Source: Gammaproteobacteria bacterium (GTDB lineage: Bacteria; Pseudomonadota; Gammaproteobacteria; Pseudomonadales; Azotimanducaceae). From it: 64,000 nt of DNA. Positions within the stretch are counted from its first letter, which is position 1. Each line of letters opens with the position of its first letter. Under the pieces are notes generated by a model, which made no database searches, had not been told where the DNA came from, and saw only the letters and a program-made list of their open reading frames with translations. The stretch spans positions 248,001-312,000 of the forward strand of contig JAJFJZ010000009.1 of the NCBI GenBank assembly GCA_021773565.1, in the 5' to 3' direction. The position numbers were made by a program, and so were the translations under genes. Below, piece after piece: positions 16,835 through 26,387 of this stretch.

Positions 16835-17713
16835 TTATGCCAGCTCTTTTTCGAAAAGTGCCAACAGCTCTGACCAGGCTTTTTCTGCCATCGCTTCGTT
16901 GTAAACTCGTGAATCCGGAGGGCACCAACCATGCAACGTGCCCTCATACACTTCGATTTCGGCATCGACCTTGGCACTGCCCAGGGAAGCCCTCAAAACA
17001 TGCTTTGTATCCGGTTCTTTCTCGTCATCATTTTCAGCAATAGCAATCAGCAAACCGGCTTTGATTTTGGGTGCCAACAGGTGTGGACTATCATCGGCAT
17101 CGGTGACAAGTCCACCACCATGAAACGAACCACCTGCGCCAATACGTGCCGGTATCGCAGCAGCCAGGCGCATAACATAGGAACCGGTCATGCAATAACC
17201 GGTAGTGCCGATCATCCGGGTGGTATCCACTGAAGCCTGGGAATCCAGCCAGCTTACATAATCTTTTCCGTCAGATACGGCAGTAAGCGGTGATAATGAA
17301 CGCGCATGGGGCATTAACATCGCACGGGTTTCGGGGTCTCCAAACGATTTGCCATCCGGGGTAACCTGGCCCGTAACCGTGCGGTAATAGGGGTTAACCA
17401 CCAACACCGAATATCCCGATTGGGCCAGTCGTTTGCCCATGGCACGAAAGGCTGGACGAATGCCCATTATGTCAGGCCATATAATTACGGCTGCATGTCG
17501 TCCGCTTGCCGGGTGAACAAAATAGCCGTCTGCCGCGCCTTCAGCCATATCGATCTTCACGTCCTGCTCAACCACATTCTGTGCATTGGCAATAGGTGGC
17601 AACATGATCGACAGCGTTATACCCGCACCCAACATACCAAACTCACGCCGGGTTAAGCCCTTCTGCCGGGACAAAAACGTCTGTTCTTCCTGATTGGTTC
17701 TTTCATCACACAT
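16835..17713 (-). CDS. Tat-exported dienelactone hydrolase family protein
   Basis: The 292-residue protein has a twin-arginine signal (TRREFGMLGAG, Arg22-Arg23, then a hydrophobic stretch to about 44). An alpha/beta-hydrolase of the DLH type follows, with the nucleophile Cys174 in GTTGYCMTGSYV, DPETRA-type acidic segment, ENDDEKEPDT, and His in GTLHGWCPPD near the C terminus. DLH opens dienelactone to maleylacetate in chloroaromatic breakdown, but this large family covers many esterase activities and no aromatic pathway genes are adjacent. It lies 71 bp downstream of the carboxylase operon, in the same direction, and could be its last gene. Confidence 0.88.
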   Translation of the reverse strand: MCDERTNQEEQTFLSRQKGLTRREFGMLGAGITLSIMLPPIANAQNVVEQDVKIDMAEGAADGYFVHPASGRHAAVIIWPDIMGIRPAFRAMGKRLAQSGYSVLVVNPYYRTVTGQVTPDGKSFGDPETRAMLMPHARSLSPLTAVSDGKDYVSWLDSQASVDTTRMIGTTGYCMTGSYVMRLAAAIPARIGAGGSFHGGGLVTDADDSPHLLAPKIKAGLLIAIAENDDEKEPDTKHVLRASLGSAKVDAEIEVYEGTLHGWCPPDSRVYNEAMAEKAWSELLALFEKELA

Positions 17714-17784
17714 ATTTTTTCACTCGCTTTAAAATAATGAATAATTGCGTCTGCGCTCAAACCTAGAGATCAGTTCCTTAACGA

Positions 17785-19431
17785 TTATAACCTGGCAACA
17801 CCAAATGTATTGGGCCTGGTTCCCCGGTGATTTGTTTCCAGGCTGGTCTCGAGGGTAAATATGAGTACTTGCCTTGTATCCACGGGGTCGATGATCCCAT
17901 CATCCATCATGCGTGACGAGCAGTACATTGCCTCCGAAGAGCGTTCCATAGACGCAATGAGTTGCTCACCATGCTTCTGCATTAGCTCTTTTTGTTCCTG
18001 CGGAATCTGCTGGCCCGACAGGCGGGCCTTATCTTCTGCTATCACGCGCATTACACCAGCAGCCTGAGCGCCTCCCATAACGGCCTGGCGCGCAGTTGGC
18101 CACGAAAAAACAAACTCAGGTTTAAGAGACTTCGAGCACATTGCGTAATTACCTGCACCATAGGAATTGCCAACGATAATGGTAAGTTTTATGGGACGAA
18201 AATTGGCGACTGCCTGGATCATTTTTGAACCGTGTTTAACCTGCCCGGCCTGTTCCGCCTCTACGCCAACCAGAAACCCGGTGGTGTTTTGTAAAAATAT
18301 CATGGGTGTGTTGGTTTGATCGCACAGCTGCAGAAACTGGCTGGCCTTTTTCGCCCCCTGGGGGGTAATGGGTCCGTTGTTGGTGATGATGCCACATCGC
18401 CACCCACCAATATGCGCATGCCCACAAAGCGTATGATGGTCATTTTCCGGTTCAAATTCGAAGAACCTGGAGCCATCAAATACTCTGGCGATGACCTCCC
18501 GCATATCATAGGGAATGCGTTTGTCTTCCGACACAATACCGCGCAGTTCTTCTGCCGGGTACAGGGGCTGTTCTGCCGTCTGGTCCGGTGTTATATAACT
18601 GCCTGCATCAGGTGGAAACTGATCGAGAATGTCTCTGGCGACTCTAATGCCATCAGCATCACTCTCGGCAAGATACTCGCCGGTTTGCGAGATGCTTGCA
18701 TGCATCACTGCGCCACCCAGAGTTTCATGATCTGCATCTTCTCCAGTGGCGGCTTTCAATAAAGGCGGCCCGGCTAGAAACAGATGCGTCTGATTGCGCA
18801 CCAGTACTACATAGTCAGAGAGGGCCACTTGATAGGCCCCTCCTGCTGTAGCATTACCATGGGCTACGGTTAGCTGCGGTATGCCTGCGGCCGAGAGTTC
18901 AGCCTGTTGGCAATATACCCTGCCGCCATCGAGAAAACCGTGCGCACCCCAGGGATCTGGATCACCGCCGCCTGAAAGGTTGCCGCCACCGCTTTCGCTT
19001 AAACAAACCAGCGGTAATCTTGTGCTAAAGGCGATCTCCTGCAGTCGCAAATTTTTACGGGTTGTCACAGAGTTGATGGTGCCGCCCTTGATTGCGTAGT
19101 TCCAGACCATGGCTAACACGCGGCGTCCCTTGACATAACCGATGCCAATTATCAGGTTTCCGCCCGCAGACTCACCTTCCTTGTCACCATTCATGCGCAA
19201 GCCGGCAATTGAAGAAAGTTCGAGAAAAGGGGCTCCACGATCAAGTAGATGTGCAAGGCGCTCCCGGGGTAATAACTTACCCTTCTTTTCCGCACGTTCC
19301 CGGTAGCGCTCTTCGCTGGTCCTTATGTTTCGCTCAACAACCCGAACCTTCTCGACATAATTATTCATAAACTCGACGTTCGCAAGATATGCCTCACTGC
19401 CGACTTCCAATTTTGATTCAAGCTGACTCAT
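17785..19431 (-). CDS. Acyl-CoA carboxylase, carboxyltransferase (beta) subunit
   Basis: The 548-residue protein is a biotin-dependent carboxyltransferase: RERLAHLLDRGAPFLEL near the N terminus, SGGGNLSGGGDPDPWG, HGNATAGGAY (oxyanion region), LAGPPLLKAATGE, NNGPITPQGAKKASQFLQLCDQ, FLQNTTGFLVG, and GNSYGAGNYAMC. The family includes methylcrotonyl-CoA (LiuB) and geranyl-CoA (AtuC) carboxylases. An AtuA-like gene in the same operon favours an acyclic-terpene or related branched substrate, but substrate is not decided by what I can see. Its first 14 bp overlap the alpha-subunit gene, so translation is coupled. Confidence 0.92.
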   Translation of the reverse strand: MSQLESKLEVGSEAYLANVEFMNNYVEKVRVVERNIRTSEERYRERAEKKGKLLPRERLAHLLDRGAPFLELSSIAGLRMNGDKEGESAGGNLIIGIGYVKGRRVLAMVWNYAIKGGTINSVTTRKNLRLQEIAFSTRLPLVCLSESGGGNLSGGGDPDPWGAHGFLDGGRVYCQQAELSAAGIPQLTVAHGNATAGGAYQVALSDYVVLVRNQTHLFLAGPPLLKAATGEDADHETLGGAVMHASISQTGEYLAESDADGIRVARDILDQFPPDAGSYITPDQTAEQPLYPAEELRGIVSEDKRIPYDMREVIARVFDGSRFFEFEPENDHHTLCGHAHIGGWRCGIITNNGPITPQGAKKASQFLQLCDQTNTPMIFLQNTTGFLVGVEAEQAGQVKHGSKMIQAVANFRPIKLTIIVGNSYGAGNYAMCSKSLKPEFVFSWPTARQAVMGGAQAAGVMRVIAEDKARLSGQQIPQEQKELMQKHGEQLIASMERSSEAMYCSSRMMDDGIIDPVDTRQVLIFTLETSLETNHRGTRPNTFGVARL

Positions 19432-21382
19432 CTTTTTCCCCCGCTAACTTCAACTCGACCATAAACTGTCGGTTTTTAACCTGGCTGCCTGCTTCAATAG
19501 CAAGCCGTAGCACCTCGCCATCTCCGTCTGCCAGATGCCGGTGTTCCATTTTCATCGCCTCGACAATCACGAGCGCCTGTCCTTTCATGACTTTATCCCC
19601 CTCGGCAACGAGCACCTTAATTACCTGACCTTCCATTGCAGCATGGATCTGGCCGCTACTTGCTGCATCTTCTGAAGCCTCGGGCAAATAGGTGGTTATG
19701 TTTGCGTTGAGGGTTTCCCTGCCAAAATCCATGCTGATCTGGTTGTCGTCCCGGTAAAATACAGCTTCCTTTTCTACACCATTAAGGCGGTAGAGCAGGG
19801 TGCCTGAATCGCAGGAGGTAATTGTTACCAGGTAGGCACTATTCTCGATTTGAACCTGATAACCAGCCGGTGTGGCAAGCGTGGAAACCGTTTTTTCCGC
19901 TTTACCATCAGCAGAGCCAACAAGAAATTTGTCGGTAACCAACATCGGTTCAGCATTGCTCCAGCCGCTTTCGGGTGCGCCATTTTGAGCTACAACTGCT
20001 GCAGCGACCGCAAGTTGTTCGTTATTGTCAGATGTCCTCAGCTTCTCCAGCAATTTTTCGCTGATGAAGCCGGTCGTCGTGTCTCCGTGAACAAACTCCG
20101 GTTGCTCCAGAAGGCTCACCAGAAAACCCTTGTTGGTGGTTAAACCAAGAATCCTGCTCCGGGTTAGGGCTCTGATCAGTCGTCGCCTGGCTTCTTCCCT
20201 GTCTCTTCCCCAACAGATCAGTTTGGCAAGCATAGCGTCATAGTGGGGTGTGATGTCGCAACCACTGTGTAGCCCATGATCGATTCTTACGCCAACATTT
20301 TCATAGGGCTCAAAATATTGGAGCTTGCCGGTTTGCGGCATAAAATTATTCAGGGCATCTTCAGCGTAGATTCGAACTTCGATAGCGTGGCCATCAAAAT
20401 TGATGTCCTGCTGCGCACAGGGTAGCGCTTCTCCATTGGCAATTTTCAACTGCCAATCAACCAGATCCGTATCGGTGACAAGTTCTGTCACCGGGTGTTC
20501 GACTTGCAAACGTGTATTCATTTCAAGGAAATAGAACTGCCGTTTGTCATCAACCAAAAATTCTACCGTACCCACGCCTTCATATTGCACGGCTTTTGCC
20601 GCATTCACCGCAGCAAGGCCCATTTGTTGTCGAAGTTCTTCGTCAACAAAGGGCGATGGACATTCTTCGATCACCTTTTGATGGCGGCGCTGTGCTGAAC
20701 AATCCCGTTCACCCAGATGAATCACATTGCCGTGACTGTCACCTGCGATCTGAATTTCGATATGTCGTGCATTGAGAATGGCTTTTTCCAGGATCAATTC
20801 GTCGCTGCCAAAGGCGTTGAGTGACTCGCTGCGAGCCGAGTCAATCGCTGCTTCCAGCTCTGCCAGTTCGTGTACGAGACGCATTCCGCGTCCGCCACCA
20901 CCGGCAGCCGCTTTAACCATGACAGGCGAACCGATTTTTTTGGCTTGTGCCAGCAATTGAGCCGTAGACTGGTTCTGTCCCTGGTAGCCCGGTACGCAAG
21001 GGACGCCCGCTTTTATCATCAGATCTTTGGCAGATGCCTTGTTCCCCATCAGTTCGATTGCTTCAGGTGAGGGACCGATAAACTTGATATTATTGTCCGC
21101 GCATGCCTTGGCAAAATCTGCATTCTCCGAGAGAAAGCCATAACCCGGGTGAATTGCGTCGGCACCTGTAAGCTTTGCAGCATTGATAATCTTGCTGATA
21201 TCCAGATATGAATCTGCAGGAGACTTTCCGCCGAGACTTACGCTTGCATCGGCGAGCATAACAAAAAGCGATTGTGCATCGGGTTCACTATAGACAGCGA
21301 TTGCATCATAACCCGCGGCCTGGACGCTTTCAGTAATGCGGCATGCGATTTCAGCCCGGTTTGCTATTAGTATTTTTTTCAT
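19418..21382 (-). CDS. Acyl-CoA carboxylase, biotin carboxylase/biotin carrier (alpha) subunit
   Basis: The 654-residue protein joins a biotin carboxylase domain (about 1-450; MKKILIANRAEIACRI, KAAAGGGGRGMR ATP-grasp loop, ERDCSAQRRHQKVIEE, EMNTRLQVEHPVTE) to a middle domain and a C-terminal biotinyl domain with EAMKMEH; the biotinylated Lys is residue 611. It carboxylates biotin with ATP and bicarbonate for the beta subunit encoded downstream. The length and order match MccA/AtuF-type alpha subunits. It lies 21 bp after the AtuA-like gene. Confidence 0.94.
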   Translation of the reverse strand: MKKILIANRAEIACRITESVQAAGYDAIAVYSEPDAQSLFVMLADASVSLGGKSPADSYLDISKIINAAKLTGADAIHPGYGFLSENADFAKACADNNIKFIGPSPEAIELMGNKASAKDLMIKAGVPCVPGYQGQNQSTAQLLAQAKKIGSPVMVKAAAGGGGRGMRLVHELAELEAAIDSARSESLNAFGSDELILEKAILNARHIEIQIAGDSHGNVIHLGERDCSAQRRHQKVIEECPSPFVDEELRQQMGLAAVNAAKAVQYEGVGTVEFLVDDKRQFYFLEMNTRLQVEHPVTELVTDTDLVDWQLKIANGEALPCAQQDINFDGHAIEVRIYAEDALNNFMPQTGKLQYFEPYENVGVRIDHGLHSGCDITPHYDAMLAKLICWGRDREEARRRLIRALTRSRILGLTTNKGFLVSLLEQPEFVHGDTTTGFISEKLLEKLRTSDNNEQLAVAAAVVAQNGAPESGWSNAEPMLVTDKFLVGSADGKAEKTVSTLATPAGYQVQIENSAYLVTITSCDSGTLLYRLNGVEKEAVFYRDDNQISMDFGRETLNANITTYLPEASEDAASSGQIHAAMEGQVIKVLVAEGDKVMKGQALVIVEAMKMEHRHLADGDGEVLRLAIEAGSQVKNRQFMVELKLAGEKDESA

Positions 21383-21403
21383 AAACTCATGCTTATCCTG
21401 GTA

Positions 21404-23173
21404 TCAGTGTCTGATATGCGCAGCAATTTCAGCTGGCACGTCTATCAATTTGGCTCTTAGATATTCACCCATCGTCTTTCCCTGACTGTCGATGCGAACG
21501 GAGGAGGACACACCTTCCCCGAGAATGCCGTGGATATAAAAATTAAGCGCATGAAGATTTGGTAGCTCGAAGCGTTCAATTTTGTATTCAGCTGTGTCTT
21601 TCAAAAGCGCTTTAAACTTTTCGATTGTCAAAAACTCATACAAAAAACCAAATGCTTCCGGAGAAGTTGCCCATATCCCTACGTTGGCATTGCCGCCTTT
21701 GTCACCCGATCGGGTGCCGAACAGTCGCCCGAATGGAATGCGTATCGTTTCGCCCTTTGGGTAAGAAGGAATCTTTACTGGTAGTTGCTGGTAATAAATG
21801 GGCTCAAGATCGAGTTGGCTCGTCGGTTGAACTTCGATTGACTCGCCATCGACATGCACCAACTCAACAATATGCTTGCTGTCAATGAGTGCTGGCCAGT
21901 AAGAGATAAAAGCGCCTCCCGAACCTGCAGCTGTAGAGCTGAAGGCTGGAAAATTGGCCAGTGCCAGCTCAATCACCTTGGCCGAGAAGATTCTGCCGAC
22001 CAGTGCGGGGTCTTTTGACTTTACGTTAATCCTTAGTCTGGCATAGGCCTCTTCATTAGTTTGTGGGTCTTCCTTGTCGTTTCGAATGAGTTGAATAACA
22101 ACCTCATCAAATTGCGCTTTGCCACCCACCGACTGAAACAGGGTGCTGGTGAATATCTCTGCTTTTTCTTCGATGTCCAGGCCAGTGAGCAACATTTCCA
22201 TACTGTTTCTGAAGCCACCGGCGGTGTTGATGCAGACTTTGTGGGTAGGCGTGGGAGTACTACCACGACATCCCGAAACATAGACCCGGTCATCACCCTG
22301 TTGCTCGATACTCAGTGTATCAAAATGTGCAATTACATCCGGATTCAGGTAGGCGGGTGAACTGATTTCATAAAGCAATTGTGCCTTAACCGTTCCTACT
22401 GATACCAGCCCACCCGTGCCGGGGTGCTTGGTAATTGTGAAGTTACCATCTGCTTCAATTTCAGCAATGGGATAGCCCATATTGTGAAAACTTGGCACCT
22501 CCTGAAAGAACGAATAGTTGCCGCCGGTTGCCTGCGCGCCACACTCAATGATGTGTCCCGCTGCAAGCGCGCCTGCCAGGGCATCGTAGTCCTGTCGTTG
22601 CCAATTAAATTTCCATGCGGCGGGACCAATAACAACGGCTGCATCGGTCACTCTGGGACAGATCACGATGTCGGCACCCTTATCGAGCGCAGTTTTAATT
22701 CCCCACGCGCCCAGATATGCGTTTGCGGTAACGGTTGGTTTATCACCATCGGCCAGAAGCTGTTGTGTATCCATATTTTCAAAGCGTTCCCCTGCAGATT
22801 GCAGTTCCGCCATCCTGGGCAAAAGATCATCACCATCAATGTAGGCAACCTTTACTGCCAGTCCAAGCTCGTCGGCAATTTTTGAGACGGCTGCGGCCAT
22901 ACCCGATGGATTGAGACCACCGGCATTGGTAACAATCCTGATGTCCTTTTCGACACAAGTTGCCAATACTTCCCGTACCTGTTTCAGGAAGGTGCCAACA
23001 TAGCCTGCATCGGGGTTTTTTGAGCGTTGGTTGTATAAAATAGCCATCGTCAGTTCGGCCAGGTAATCACCTGTGAGAACGTCTATAGGGCCACCTTCAA
23101 CCATATCTTTTGCAGCACCTAACTTGTCACCGTAGAAGCCGCTGCAGTTTGCAATTCTGATTACATTTGTCAT
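21404..23173 (-). CDS. AtuA-like protein (DUF1446, acyclic terpene utilisation family)
   Basis: The 589-residue protein begins with the DUF1446 signature region (RIANCSGFYGDKLGAAKDMVEGGPIDVLTGDYLAELTMAIL, about 6-47) and includes IRIVTNAGGLNP, ICPRVTDAAVVIGPAAW and GHIIECGAQATGGNYS. A C-terminal portion (LFGTRSGDKGGNANVGIWA, about 490-510) matches the extra domain often fused to AtuA. AtuA is required for growth on citronellol and geraniol in Pseudomonas, but its reaction is not settled. It lies between the TetR gene and the carboxylase subunits in one operon. Confidence 0.9.
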   Translation of the reverse strand: MTNVIRIANCSGFYGDKLGAAKDMVEGGPIDVLTGDYLAELTMAILYNQRSKNPDAGYVGTFLKQVREVLATCVEKDIRIVTNAGGLNPSGMAAAVSKIADELGLAVKVAYIDGDDLLPRMAELQSAGERFENMDTQQLLADGDKPTVTANAYLGAWGIKTALDKGADIVICPRVTDAAVVIGPAAWKFNWQRQDYDALAGALAAGHIIECGAQATGGNYSFFQEVPSFHNMGYPIAEIEADGNFTITKHPGTGGLVSVGTVKAQLLYEISSPAYLNPDVIAHFDTLSIEQQGDDRVYVSGCRGSTPTPTHKVCINTAGGFRNSMEMLLTGLDIEEKAEIFTSTLFQSVGGKAQFDEVVIQLIRNDKEDPQTNEEAYARLRINVKSKDPALVGRIFSAKVIELALANFPAFSSTAAGSGGAFISYWPALIDSKHIVELVHVDGESIEVQPTSQLDLEPIYYQQLPVKIPSYPKGETIRIPFGRLFGTRSGDKGGNANVGIWATSPEAFGFLYEFLTIEKFKALLKDTAEYKIERFELPNLHALNFYIHGILGEGVSSSVRIDSQGKTMGEYLRAKLIDVPAEIAAHIRH

Positions 23174-23197
23174 ATAGCTACCCTTCCAGTATTAATT

Positions 23198-23803
23198 TTA
23201 CAAGTTTTGTTCCCGCAGACGAATCAGCGGTGAAATCAAAGATATCCATTTCTTTATATAGTTCAGGCTTTTAACCCTGTCGTTACCATAGCTTTCCTGG
23301 ATCAACAGGCCTCTCATGAAGCTGCGCGTCATATTGAGCAGCATTACTACTTCATCATCATCGCCTGAAAGTGCTTCATACTGGGCCAGAGATTGGGCGT
23401 CCAGTGCTTGCCCCCAGTCCAGCAGTTCACCTGCTATCCTGCTTTGGAGCAGATTGTCGGTTCGGGCGGCGTTTAAAATTTCCAGAAGGGCACGATAGGC
23501 CGGGGTATTGATATATTTTTTCCAGGCAATCATCAAAGCGTCTTCAATGTTATTTGCCGGGTTGCGCTCACGTCTAAATGGCCTCTCCAGTAAGCGGTTG
23601 AGCGTCGCGGCGATCAGATCTTCCTTTGATGGATAATGGTGTTGCAGGGCACCTTTTGAAAACCCGGCATTGCTGGCAACACGATTCAATGAAGTCTCGA
23701 CATAACCAACGTCTACCAGCAATTCGATGGTGGCCTCACAGATTGCGTCACGCGCCCTGATGCTTTTTGCCTGTTGCTTACCCGGATTACTGGTCGTATT
23801 CAT
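23198..23803 (-). CDS. TetR/AcrR-family transcriptional regulator
   Basis: The 201-residue protein has a TetR helix-turn-helix (RDAICEATIELLVDVGYVETSLNRVASNAGFSKGALQHHYPSKEDLI, about 18-65), followed by a helical ligand domain. It is embedded in the carboxylase operon, 5 bp after the enoyl-CoA hydratase gene and 24 bp before the AtuA-like gene, so it most likely regulates the cluster, as AtuR does in Pseudomonas. A candidate inverted repeat lies upstream of the first gene at 24626-24655. Confidence 0.92.
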   Translation of the reverse strand: MNTTSNPGKQQAKSIRARDAICEATIELLVDVGYVETSLNRVASNAGFSKGALQHHYPSKEDLIAATLNRLLERPFRRERNPANNIEDALMIAWKKYINTPAYRALLEILNAARTDNLLQSRIAGELLDWGQALDAQSLAQYEALSGDDDEVVMLLNMTRSFMRGLLIQESYGNDRVKSLNYIKKWISLISPLIRLREQNL

Positions 23804-23808
23804 TAAGA

Positions 23809-24588
23809 CTAATCTTCCTGAACCCAGGCTGGTTTACGCTTTTCGCGAAATGCCTTCATTCCTTCAGCACCTTCCTCTGATTTGAACATACGTACACTCC
23901 AGGCACCGGTTTCAGCGAAACCTTGTGGTATATCTAACTCGGAAACCCGGCGAACGAGTTTTTTACACTCGGCTACAGCATTCGGCCCACCAAGATTAAT
24001 CATATCAATCTCTTCCTGAACCGCGCTGTTGAGTTCACTTTTGGGGACTGCGCGGTGGGCTAAACCAAAGTCTACGGCCTGACTACCAGTGAAACGCTCA
24101 CCGGTTAAGAACAGTTTCATGCCATGGTGGGTGCCAAGTTTGGGAAGACAAACCACCGAGATGACAGCGGGTATAACGCCGATGCGAACTTCGCTGAAAC
24201 TAAATTGAACATCTTCCACAGTGACGACGATATCGGCAGCACCGACCAGTCCAAGCCCTCCTGCAAAGGCGGCTCCATTAACGGCGACAATAACGGGTTT
24301 CTCGCTATCGAGGATACCGCTTAATACATCGGGGTAGGGTATTGCTTTGCCACCACCATCGATTGTTTGGCCCGGTGGGCTTTTAAGGTCTGCTCCGGCA
24401 CAGAAGGCAGGGTCGCTACCGGTGATAACGATAGAGCGTACCGCAGGGTCCTTGTTGGCATTAACCAAATGCTCGTAAAGTTCATTGACCAGAATCGCAG
24501 ACAGGGCATTTCGATTCTCTGGCCGGTTCAGGGTAATCCAGGCAGCGCCCTTTTTTATCTCGTACAAGGTTGCTTCAGTACCCGCCAT
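23809..24588 (-). CDS. Enoyl-CoA hydratase/isomerase family protein
   Basis: The 259-residue crotonase-fold protein shows ITLNRPENRNALS (about 18-30), the oxyanion-hole segment FCAGADLKSPPG and the second signature VIVAVNGAAFAGGLGLVGAADIVV (about 98-120). The hydratase Glu pair is uncertain from inspection. It is the first gene of the leftward carboxylase cluster; in Atu/Liu pathways a hydratase acts on the carboxylated product (isohexenylglutaconyl-CoA or methylglutaconyl-CoA), which suits its position. Confidence 0.9.
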   Translation of the reverse strand: MAGTEATLYEIKKGAAWITLNRPENRNALSAILVNELYEHLVNANKDPAVRSIVITGSDPAFCAGADLKSPPGQTIDGGGKAIPYPDVLSGILDSEKPVIVAVNGAAFAGGLGLVGAADIVVTVEDVQFSFSEVRIGVIPAVISVVCLPKLGTHHGMKLFLTGERFTGSQAVDFGLAHRAVPKSELNSAVQEEIDMINLGGPNAVAECKKLVRRVSELDIPQGFAETGAWSVRMFKSEEGAEGMKAFREKRKPAWVQED

Positions 24589-24625
24589 AGAAATTCTCCC
24601 CGATTGTTTGGCCTGAGGGTATCAG

Positions 24626-24655
24626 AATAAAAAGCCAGCCGGAAGGCTTTTTATT
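24626..24655. promoter_or_regulatory. Perfect 11-bp inverted repeat upstream of the carboxylase cluster
   Basis: AATAAAAAGCC (24626-24636) and GGCTTTTTATT (24645-24655) are exact complements around an eight-base spacer, between divergent genes. It could be the TetR operator or a structured leader; the T-rich arm also makes a stem with terminator-like ends in either direction. Confidence 0.45.
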
Positions 24656-24757
24656 AACTGTGGAGGACAAGGCTCACGTATATTATCCTGATATCAAACT
24701 ATCCGAAAAAACGGCATCGCTCACAAAAATCGAGCCGTCCACCCGAAAGAGGAAGTA

Positions 24758-26308
24758 ATGAGAAAATTCGCCGTACTGGTATTGGCCCTGTTGTGTTCCT
24801 ACAACGCAACAGGTGCACCTGTAGAATTAGCGACACCACAAGGCGTTATTGTTGGGGATCAACAAGGTACGGTTGCATCGTTCAAGAGTATTCCCTTTGC
24901 CACACCGCCTGTTGGTAATCGCCGTTGGAAGGCACCTGAACCTGCGCCTGCGTGGACCGGAAAACGGGCTGCGACGAATTTCAGTCCCGCTTGTGCACAG
25001 CTTCCTTATCCACAAAACTCGGTGTTTTCAAGAGCCCATTTTCCAGGTAGTGAGGATTGTTTGTACCTGAATGTCTGGACGCCCCAAAGTAATGACAATA
25101 AGCCGCTGCCCGTAATGGTCTGGATTCATGGTGGTGCACTAACGCGGGGCACTGGTGCAACCAGTATTTACGAGGGCACTAACCTGGCGCACAAAGGTGT
25201 CGTCGTTGTGACTATCAACTATAGATTGGGGGCTTTTGGATACATGGCGCACCCGGAACTGTCTTCGGAGTCAGCAGAGGGTAGTTCCGGAAATTACGGC
25301 ACGCTCGACCAGATTGCTGCACTGAAATGGGTGCAAAACAATATCGCTACGTTTGGTGGTGATCCGAAAAATGTCACAATCTTTGGTGAATCGGCGGGCT
25401 CCTGGAGTGTCAATCACCTCACCGCATCTCCCCTGGCAGCAGGGTTATTTCACAAAGCTATAGGACAAAGTGGCGCAAAATTCGAGCCAATGCCACTACT
25501 AAAAAAAGCAGCCAACAATATTGCCTCGGCTGAATCTGTGGGTCGTCAGTTTTCAAAGCACCTGGGCGCAGAAAACATTCAGCAGCTCAGGAATTTGACT
25601 GCGGAAGATATTCTTGCGGGATTTGACGGCTTTAAGACGCAGGGATTCTCCCAGCCCAATGTCGATGGGTATGTATTCCCGGATCATATTGCAAATATCT
25701 ACAAACGCGGAGAACAGAATAAGGTTCCACTAATATTGGGCTCGAATGCCGATGAAGGTAAAAGTCTGATGCCACCGCCCACTGATAAGGAAAAGAGTCT
25801 TCAGTACTTCAAGGATAGTGGTGGTGAGCACAGTGAAGAGCTACTCAGGGTATACGACTTTGAACAAGACTCCATGGCGGCAAGCTACGCGTTTTTAAGA
25901 GACATGGTTTTTACCTGGAATATGTCTGAATGGGCGAGCCTGGCCGCCAGCTCGGGGCAGGATACGTGGCTTTACTATTTCTCATTTGCTCCACCCGCAC
26001 CAATGGACGGAAAGCTTGGCGCCTATCATGCCGCGGAGATTCGTTACGTCTTTAATAATGAGCACATTGTATTTGGTGACGGCGAAACAAACGAAGCTGA
26101 GAAAAAACTGGGTAAGCAATTGTCTGACTATTGGGTGAATTTTGCGAAAACAGGCGTGCCCTCTGCAATGGGATATCCCCAATGGACGAGATACAGTTCA
26201 GATTCCAAATCCTATATGCGCTTCGATAATGAGCTCAAGCTGGAACTGGATCTATTGCCGACAAAGCTAAACGTTGTGCGAAAGGTTCAAGCCGCTGCGT
26301 GGGAATAA
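24758..26308 (+). CDS. Secreted type B carboxylesterase
   Basis: The 516-residue protein has a signal peptide (about 1-19) and the carboxylesterase/lipase fold: FKSIPFATPPVGNRRW, SEDCLYLNVW, MVWIHGGALTRG, nucleophile Ser212 in GESAG, SNADEGKSL with the likely acid region, and the catalytic His in LGAYHAAEIRYVFNN. A ribosome-binding site GAGG precedes the ATG. Such enzymes hydrolyse carboxylic esters in the periplasm or outside. Divergence from the terpene-like cluster suggests it may release alcohols or acids from esters for it (inference). Confidence 0.93.
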   Translation: MRKFAVLVLALLCSYNATGAPVELATPQGVIVGDQQGTVASFKSIPFATPPVGNRRWKAPEPAPAWTGKRAATNFSPACAQLPYPQNSVFSRAHFPGSEDCLYLNVWTPQSNDNKPLPVMVWIHGGALTRGTGATSIYEGTNLAHKGVVVVTINYRLGAFGYMAHPELSSESAEGSSGNYGTLDQIAALKWVQNNIATFGGDPKNVTIFGESAGSWSVNHLTASPLAAGLFHKAIGQSGAKFEPMPLLKKAANNIASAESVGRQFSKHLGAENIQQLRNLTAEDILAGFDGFKTQGFSQPNVDGYVFPDHIANIYKRGEQNKVPLILGSNADEGKSLMPPPTDKEKSLQYFKDSGGEHSEELLRVYDFEQDSMAASYAFLRDMVFTWNMSEWASLAASSGQDTWLYYFSFAPPAPMDGKLGAYHAAEIRYVFNNEHIVFGDGETNEAEKKLGKQLSDYWVNFAKTGVPSAMGYPQWTRYSSDSKSYMRFDNELKLELDLLPTKLNVVRKVQAAAWE

Positions 26309-26387
26309 CATGCGATGTGGCTTAACTCCATAAGGATCTTCGGTAGCAGGGTGGCTTTCTTAAGCTAAATGTTGGCTGCTGCAAGGC

